Positions 58,011-64,000 of a DNA stretch of 64,000 nucleotides are shown here, piece after piece. The stretch spans positions 105,145,833 to 105,209,832 of the forward strand of contig OW799233.1 of the NCBI GenBank assembly GCA_941918925.1, in the 5' to 3' direction. Within the stretch, counting starts at the first letter, position 1; each line of letters begins with the position of its first letter. A model generated the notes under the pieces. The model did no database searches, was not told the DNA's origin, and was given only the letters and a program-made list of their open reading frames with translations. A program made the translations under genes and the position numbers. Source of the stretch: Phyto melanocephala. Its lineage: Eukaryota > Arthropoda > Insecta > Diptera > Rhinophoridae.

Positions 58011-59769
58011 GAGTATTAAAAAATTACTCGCTGCTAATTAAACTTATTATTTACAAGATATTTTAAAGTTTAAAAGGTCTTTAATAAACTTTCATCTTTT
58101 TCACAGGGTACTTGCATGAAAATATAAAGAAATAATGAACGGATCTTTGTATGTATATATTTGTATGCATGTATGTACATGTATATGTGTTATCTTTGTG
58201 CCAGGTTTCTCTGTACTTTCATTTTCTCTACATCTTGCTGTATGAAAACAAACAAGATTTGTAATTAAGTTGATTACACTTTAAATCCCTGAAACGTTAA
58301 AATCCAAGCAAGTCTCAAACGAATATGTATATTGAAACACACGTATACGTACACATGTGTGTGTAAAGGAATGAAAGTTAAAGATTTTGTTTTTGTACAA
58401 TCCATCAATGTTATCATCTTTGTCGTAATATTCATTATCATTCTGAAGATTATTGATGTCGTCATTGTTATCACCAACAACGACATCATCTTCGTCGTTA
58501 TCTTTGATTCTTGATACTGTCAATTTCGTTTTGTTTATCTTCGTAAACGTATAAGTTTGCATTACACGTGTTATCGCTTAAAAGCCGTAAAATTAGCATT
58601 TACAAAAAGAAGAAAAAAATCTTATTTGAAGAGTTCAGAGGAAATAAAAATTAAAAAGTAGAAACAAACACATAAAACATTTGAGGTGTAGAATATAAAA
58701 GTAGTGAAAGTTAATAGCATTTGTAGTTGTTTTATATGTTTATATAGTTTTATATGTATGCATTGCTCTCAATGATTATTTATTTATTTGTAATGTTTAC
58801 CACGGGAAAAGGTCACCATTTTAACACTAGGATTATTGATAATAGAAAAGTTACTTCCACATAAATAGTAAACTTGATTTCTTAATATTTCGACACGCAA
58901 TATTTTTACAATTTAAAATTTATATTTTATTTATTTTTTGATATTTACTATTTATATAAAAATCAACTAATAACAGAAAACGGGAAGCGTGGAATTTTTT
59001 TCTTGCTCGGTTTATATCTAAAAAATTTTTCAGTATTCTTTAACAATTTGAAATGATTGAATTTTTTTTTTTTATGGAAAATTATTACTATGATTTAAAA
59101 TGATTTCAATTATTTTGAAAAGAACTTTTTAAAAAAATTTTTTAAGTTCTAATACAAGAATATTAGATTTACATTTCAAATAATTTATATTTTTCTTTCG
59201 TCCCAGTAATATCCCAGCAAAAACTCTCATGAATTTACTATAAAACAGTTATTCTCTACATACAATATGACATCCAAATCAATTTTTTTAACACGGCGGC
59301 CCACAGAGGAGTATTTGGCCTGAAAAGCTGGCCAATATTATTAATCGTGTTTTTTGAATTAAAAGTTCTAGTTTTTTGATAGTTTTAGGTGTAGTATGAT
59401 AAAAGAAATCTAGTGTCAGATTTTAAAAAAATTACACTGCGCCACAAAAGTACACTGCGCCAAATAAAATTTGTTTGTCTCTCCTAGAAATAAAAGTATG
59501 TGAACTATATGGATTTTGATGCCTTTAATTCAAATCTGTTTTTCGTTTTTCTCTAGTACGTAAGGATTTTCTGTTAAAGGCGTGGCATATTTCACCCCTA
59601 AATCGTTGGGTTGCCTAAAATATTTTGTCATAACTTGAAAACGGGTTCTCCGATTTTAATAACGGGAGGATCAAAAGATGCACCGGAAAATTGTGCTCAA
59701 ACTAACTTCACACATTTTTTTTCTATCTATTACTATTTCGGTTTTTGTTTGGGAATTCCCTTTTCCACA
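58011..59769. other. Anonymous DNA with one Asp/Asn-rich frame
   Basis: A 93-codon minus-strand frame (58281-58562) encodes an acidic NDEDDVVVGDNNDDINNLQ stretch produced by a degenerate (GAT)n-like microsatellite; no domain and no splice support. tacactgcgcca is repeated 18-19 bp apart near 59435-59463. Otherwise nothing recognised. Confidence 0.4.
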
Positions 59770-59862
59770 TGGAGCGCACAACATGCCAACTGGGCATAAG
59801 TGTATACCCGTCATGGGTTTGGGCTTTTAATGCCTCTCCTTTTAACCTAACCTAACCTAATC
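59770..59862 (+). repeat. Probable LINE 3' end with (TAACC)n tail
   Basis: catgccaactgggcataagt, atacccgtcatgggtttggg and cttttaatgcctctcctttt run into taacctaacctaacctaa (59843-59860). Fly LINEs often end in such a 'tgcct ... (taacc)n' tail. Without coding sequence I cannot name the family. The tail looks like an insect telomeric motif, but flies lack that telomere repeat, so it is more likely a retroelement tail. Confidence 0.35.
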
Positions 59863-60297
59863 TACTATTTCGGAGTTATTAAAAAATTTAATGGTGAAAA
59901 AAAATTTTTCCTGAAAAATTCGTCAAATTTTTTGCTTTCGAAATGCAATAAAAAAAACTTAAGAAACAAAAAGTTTAAATTTTTAAGATTTTTCCTAAAG
60001 CCACATTCTTAAGGAATAAAAGTCGGTATGAATAGTAAAACTCAATTAACAAATGTTGATTTTAAAGGCTTAAAGTCATTCTTAACAGACTGTATGTCAG
60101 TGATGGTATATGAGAATTTCAGTCTTGTGCCAAAATTTTAGCTAAAAAGTGCCAAAACATCTTAAAAAGTGCCATAACAAATATATACACATATCTACAT
60201 ATTTAAAAAAATTAAATCCATTTATTCAGTTTTATTATTATATACAAAAAAATTTTTAAACTTCAATATTTTAAAAATTTATACAAATAAATTATAC
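59863..60297. other. Anonymous DNA, no gene seen
   Basis: AT-rich. The phrase aaaagtgccaaaac/aaaagtgccataac repeats near 60148 and 60168. It ends at the left terminus of the next transposon. Confidence 0.4.
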
Positions 60298-60316
60298 ATA
60301 TGGGCATTTCCAGTGT

Positions 60317-60329
60317 GGCGTGACGTGAC
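60317..60329 (+). repeat. Subterminal motif GGCGTGACGTGAC, left end
   Basis: Variant of the 13-bp motif, 16 bp inside the left terminus. Candidate transposase-binding site, by analogy with subterminal repeats of other DNA transposons. Confidence 0.45.
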
Positions 60330-60483
60330 ATTTGTATGATAAAATATTAAAAAAAAATTAAAAGTTTAAGTTTTTAAAATGTTTTTTTTTATATTTGCGA
60401 AGTAATTTAGTAGCTCTATATTCCGTAAAAAAATGACAAAAATGTATACTACTGATTTGAAGATATAAGCAAAAATATGTGTT

Positions 60484-60496
60484 GGCGTGACGTTAC
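60484..60496 (+). repeat. Motif GGCGTGACGTTAC, second occurrence
   Basis: Exact 13-bp match to 61995-62007. A related doubled form, tgacgttacgttac, follows at 60684-60697. Confidence 0.5.
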
Positions 60497-60734
60497 AAAA
60501 AAACATAAAATGGTTTTGACTTGGATTCAAAATTCCATTAATCTGCGATGTAGGCAAGACTTTTTACATAAAGGTTTTTTTAGTAGGTTTTGGAGTAATA
60601 CAAATTTATTTTCCAAGTTATCAAATTTAAAAATCTTTGCTCGTTACGTTTTTATTAATCTAAGTAACTGACTCGACGTTATATGACGTTACGTTACTTA
60701 AGTTTCCATATACTTATATTAGAATAAATATATC

Positions 60735-61924
60735 TTATAATATAATAATTTTATGTGAAAATGCAGTTTCAGCTGCTATTATTTGCATATCTTCGCTCCT
60801 TGATAAAAAGTGAATTTTATGTATACCAGGTATTTTCGGCAACTCCTTCCATTTTTCAGTTAGCGATGTAGAGAACAAGTCGATTTGCTCAGAGGATATG
60901 TACGTTAAATTAACCCCAAATATGTTATTTCGTGCACATTGATAAAACGAAAAGGCATTTTCTAAGATTAAATTTTTGGTTTTTGTCATCTCCCAAACTT
61001 TTCGTTTTATGGCTGCTCCTACCCCATCGACCGCACCCTTGCCGTGAGAAGTTACGAAATAGTTCCACTCAAAAACCTTGCAACCAAATGTAGAAACGAA
61101 ATCAGGTAAACTTCGGGCAATGAACTTATTTTTAAATTGTGAGCTGCATCCATCCGAAAAAATATGTATATTTTGAAATTGGCCATTTTCCTTTTTTATC
61201 ATCTCCACAAGTGCTGTTAAAAAGCAGCAAACGTCAAACTTATTATGGCTGAGTTTGTCACTAGTTATCGCATAGGATTTTACTCCGCCAATCAGACAAG
61301 CAACGCAAGTAAAAATGGTAACTTGACGGTAGCTGAAGTGTGCGCTCTGTACCTCATTTTGACAATTTAATCTGTAATTTTCTGAAAAATCCATTTGCAG
61401 GACTAGATCTTCTGCCTTAATATGTTTTTTTTTTGGTTTCAAAATAAGTTTGCTGGGAACGTTTGACAAAAAAGTGTTGATTAAAAAAGGGCAACTGTGC
61501 GTCTAATTCGTACATGAGATCAGAGAGAGAACCTTCGGTATGTGTCAACGAAATTCGGTCTTCCACTTTGCGCCAATGTTTCCATTTAATGGTTTTATCC
61601 TCTAATGAAAAATATTTTAGGGGCACTAAATCATCTTGCACATTTGAAACACAATTTTTGCAATTACTTGTCATACATTTTTCGTTTTCAATGTTGCAAC
61701 AGACAGCCTTCATTCTTCTTTTTCAAACGAAATTTTTGTTGCCTTTTACGGTTTTTTTCTTTAACTTTCTCTATATTATTTCGATTTGATTCCAATAACC
61801 TTTTTCTATATCTCGATGCTCTTTCTTTTGCCTTTTTACGGCTTATTTTAAGCCTATGCGGATCTGATTTTAATTGCTGCCTATAGCGCTTTGAGAAGTT
61901 TTTACTTTCAATCGAAGATTCCAT
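60735..61924 (-). pseudogene. Uncharacterised transposase-like protein, two frameshifts
   Basis: Three overlapping frames form one protein of roughly 390 residues. Frame 1 (from ATG 61924) is basic, KRYRQQLKSDPHRLKISRKK then RASRYRKRL, a likely DNA-binding or nuclear-localising region. Frame 2 (to 61417) has Cys pairs (AVCCNIENEKCMTSNCKNC), a possible zinc site, then IKWKHWRKVEDR. Frame 3 (to 60735) has VLQMDFSENYRLNCQNEVQS, HFSYRQVTIFTCVA, HIFSDGCSSQFKNKF and VTSHGKGAVDGVGAAIKRKV. Asp in MDFSENY and in SDGCSSQFKN, plus an acidic residue in or after GKGAVDG, could be an RNase-H-fold catalytic set; that is inference. Similar 'SENY ... SDG-SQFKN ... SHGKG' proteins are scattered in animal genomes, usually unannotated. 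Shifts fall at an A10 tract (61423-61432) and at aaaaagaagaa (about 61713). Confidence 0.7.
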
Positions 61925-61994
61925 CTTCAAAAACCAAAATTTAATGTAAATTAAAAATAAACATAACACCATGCAAGGAAATTACTTACAATAT

Positions 61995-62007
61995 GGCGTG
62001 ACGTTAC
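61995..62007 (+). repeat. Motif GGCGTGACGTTAC, near the gene's 5' end
   Basis: Exact copy about 70 bp upstream of the chosen start codon (gene on minus strand). It could serve transposase binding, promoter control or both. A related tgacgtaacgtta lies at 62161-62173. Confidence 0.5.
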
Positions 62008-62722
62008 ACACCTTTGAAAATTAATATAAAATAAACTGTTTGTTTAATAACTGAGTTTTTTTATTATAATCAGTTAACTTTATTAACCTTTGTTAAAAAA
62101 CAAAATCTCACGCACTTGCGATCGTCAGCGTAGATAGAATGAGAATATATGTTATTTTTCTGACGTAACGTTATCTTAGAATATCATTAAAAGAAAATCA
62201 AAATTTTACCGTTAACTGATATTTTTTTTGCTCCTCGATATTTATTTTATTGTTAGCTGTTGTTGTAGCAAAAGTTTTGCGTAAGAATGTTATTGCACAA
62301 TTACTCTTAGAATTGTAAATTCTAAAGAGAAGATGCCCTTAAAATTAAAACAAAACAAACCAAAACGAGAACTTGAACTTTGTAGCCCATTATCTCGCAG
62401 ACGCAACTAAGGAAAGCTTTGAACTATTTAATTAATCGAAATTGAATATTTCTCTTTAATAATACAAGAAAGGAAAAACTTTTGGTTAACTTTAAATTTT
62501 CGGGTCAGGGTAAACTTTCCTGTGGAAATGCCCATATATAAATATTAATATTTATTATATGTATATAAAAATATGTATTTTGTATGTATGTATGTTAAAT
62601 AAAGTGTATGTATGTACATGTATACATATTATGATAAACGGGCTAATTAAAAAAAAATTATTTTGAAAATTGTAAGGCTCTTATGAAACAGTATTTTTTA
62701 TTAAAAAAGGCTTTATTATATA

Positions 62723-62978
62723 TCGATGCCTTACTTCCTCAACCTCGTATCTTAAAAAATAAAATTTTTCAGAAGAGAAAAAAAAAACGGTTCATCTTTT
62801 TATACTTCGGTGTTTGGTTAAAAGTTTAAATGCAATTATTAAGGAATTGATTGTATTTATGTATATTAGTAGTAATAATATACTAATCTTTTTTACTTAA
62901 AGCATAAAACAATCGTTTGATATGAAAAAGTCAAAACCGTATTTTTTAAGATACGAGGTTGAGGAAGTAAGGCATCGA
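62723..62978. mobile_element. MITE with TCGATGCCTTACTTCC ends, copy 2
   Basis: 256 bp, same orientation and same sequence as 50631-50883 with few differences. TA on each side (62721-62722, 62979-62980). The ~36-bp arms are perfect here. It lies 188 bp beyond the right end of the 60301-62534 transposon, outside it. Confidence 0.9.
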
Positions 62979-63425
62979 TATATTTTATATTATTTAATTT
63001 AATACTTAATATATGGACAAGTTAAACTAATAAAAATTCCTTAATAATTATTATGTCGTATGTATATCCTTTTTAGATGAGTAATCAGTGTCAGGAAGAA
63101 GAAGTGTGATGGTTTCTGATGAAAAAGCTTTTTTATTAATCGGTTGTCTTTACGTACTGCAGCTTATAAAAGGGTCACTGCTTAGAAATAACCCATTCAA
63201 GACATCTCGATTTGTATCGCTTCTGCCGAATTTTCTCGAATAATTCGTACGATATTATCGTAAGCGCTTATTTCAGGCCTCGGCAGCTTCTTCTGAAAAT
63301 TGGATGGTAGCCTGATACCTTGGTGACCATGTATTTGTTATGTACCTTTATTTATTTTTTGTAAACTTATTTTTGTGAATAATGCTTTTAATAATTATTC
63401 GTACTAGGTACGGTATATTTATTTT
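62979..63425. other. Anonymous DNA, no gene seen
   Basis: Less AT-rich at 63180-63310 (gctcgg-like aggcctcggcagcttcttct), without an open frame or splice signals that I trust. Confidence 0.4.
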
Positions 63426-64000
63426 TATACCCTTCACACAGTGAAAAGGGTATATATAGGTTTGTCATTCCGTGTGAAATTTCTACAATTTTGATTTCCG
63501 ACCCCATAAAGTATATATTTTCTGAAAGCTTATGAATAGGGGAGTCGATTAAGCCCTGTCAGTCTGTCAGTCTGTCCGTCTGTCCGTGTGTATGTTGAAA
63601 TCAACTTTTTGAAGCCCCCCGACATCGCTTGGACTCGGGTGAGGTATTAAAATATCAGAAATATTCGGGAGTAGAACGGTATTGAAAATCAGAAACATCG
63701 GTACATAAACAACTGAGATATGAGCAAAAACCCACGACCACCTCGATTTTTTTTTTCACAAAAACAACATTACAACAACAACATACATACATACAAACGT
63801 GTATACTGGTTAGAGAAAACGTGGCATCGAATCCCAACTGAGCCAAAAAAATTTTTTTTTTAATTTTGTAAAAAATTTTTTTTTTAATTTTTTTTTTATT
63901 TTTTATTTAATATATTATTTATATTTTTATTATTATTTTTTTTAATTTATTTTATTTTTTTAAATTTTTTTTTATTTTTTTTTTTGTTTTATATATATAT
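63426..64000 (-). mobile_element. Family B element, copy B2 (runs off the window)
   Basis: Mirror image of B1: terminal hairpin at 63429 (tacccttcacacagtgaaaa, then gggtata), (GTCY)n as gtcagtctgtcagtctgtcc near 63560, cgaggtggtcgtgggttttt and catcgaatcccaactgagcc, then the T-rich tract from 63846 to 64000. It is very similar to B1 over more than 400 bp, so both inserted recently. The 63-codon frame at 63655 matches B1's frame for about 35 residues and then diverges through a one-base length change, which argues against coding. Confidence 0.8.

Larger units (their letters stand above)
60301..62534 (-). mobile_element. Unnamed TIR transposon with uncharacterised transposase-like gene
   Basis: The left end tgggcatttcca (60301-60312) and right end tggaaatgccca (62523-62534) are exact inverse repeats; the match extends outward to 15 bp (atatgggcatttcca). 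TA lies at the flanks on both sides, so a TA or slightly longer target duplication is possible. The 2234-bp interior has one minus-strand gene (60735-61924). The motif ggcgtgacgttac and variants recur between the ends. The gene product is transposase-like by context and by conserved Asp-containing motifs, but I cannot assign a named superfamily. Confidence 0.75.

Noticed and set aside
58281..58562. 93-codon Asp/Asn-rich minus-strand frame
   Set aside because: Composition is explained by a degenerate trinucleotide tract; a plus-strand frame of the same stretch is also open. No supporting signal for a gene.
59843..59860. taacctaacctaacctaa as an interstitial telomere
   Set aside because: Only about three units, and flies do not use this telomere repeat. 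A LINE 3' tail is a better explanation.
1..64000. CRISPR arrays, prokaryotic operons, rRNA genes
   Set aside because: No regular short repeat-spacer arrays, ribosome binding sites or rRNA-like sequence seen; the tandem repeats have monomers of 55-290 bp, and the DNA is eukaryotic in character.

Overview
This 64 kb window is strongly AT-rich, non-coding eukaryotic DNA. It most likely comes from an intron or intergenic region of a brachyceran fly. The evidence is the load of dipteran-type repeats: INE-1/mini-me-like elements with (TA)n and (GTCY)n tracts, several mariner-like families, piggyBac-like and pogo/Tigger-like relics, a 5'-truncated LINE and many MITEs. I find no intact host protein-coding gene. 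Two or three short stretches have plausible splice signals (22585-22652 on +, 42259-42445 on -, weakly 6281-6318) and are offered only as candidate exons. Most long reading frames are chance or pieces of dead transposons.

Layout. 1-7.1 kb: repeat fragments, a foldback hairpin (312-441) and a dispersed element with 122-bp tandem monomers (3561-4309). 7.1-11.2 kb: two copies of repeat family 'A' (A1 +, A2 -), each carrying the same dead mariner, with another short repeat (9395-9806) between them. 11.2-25.1 kb: mostly anonymous DNA with a tRNA-like remnant, a second foldback copy, a deleted mariner (16671-17577) and a perfect 34-bp inverted repeat (23810-23932). 25.1-27.6 kb: A3. 29.3-32.0 kb: a LINE on the minus strand. 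34.4-36.0 kb: a MITE and the inverted partner of the 122-bp element. 38.5-39.3 kb: family 'B' copy B1. 44.3-46.4 kb: another dispersed repeat and a second deleted mariner. 46.8-51.0 kb: a four-level nest of transposons. 51.9-53.4 kb: a pogo/Tigger relic with a 3-bp-TSD MITE and a B fragment inside it. 55.4-56.3 kb: A5, which has an empty mariner site but a hAT-like insert. 57.1-58.0 kb: a second piggyBac-like relic. 60.3-62.5 kb: a 2.2-kb terminal-inverted-repeat element encoding a transposase-like protein of a family I cannot name. 63.4-64.0 kb: B2, cut by the window end.

The copies interpret each other. A5 lacks the mariner and shows the original TA target. The other A copies show the pre-insertion sequence at the hAT-like insert in A5 and at the 733-bp insert in A4. 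Insertions in this window can therefore be ordered in time from the sequence itself. The most interesting object is the 60301-62534 element: matching ends, a recurrent GGCGTGACGTTAC motif, and a gene broken only by two apparent one-base shifts at A-rich tracts plus whatever substitutions I cannot see.
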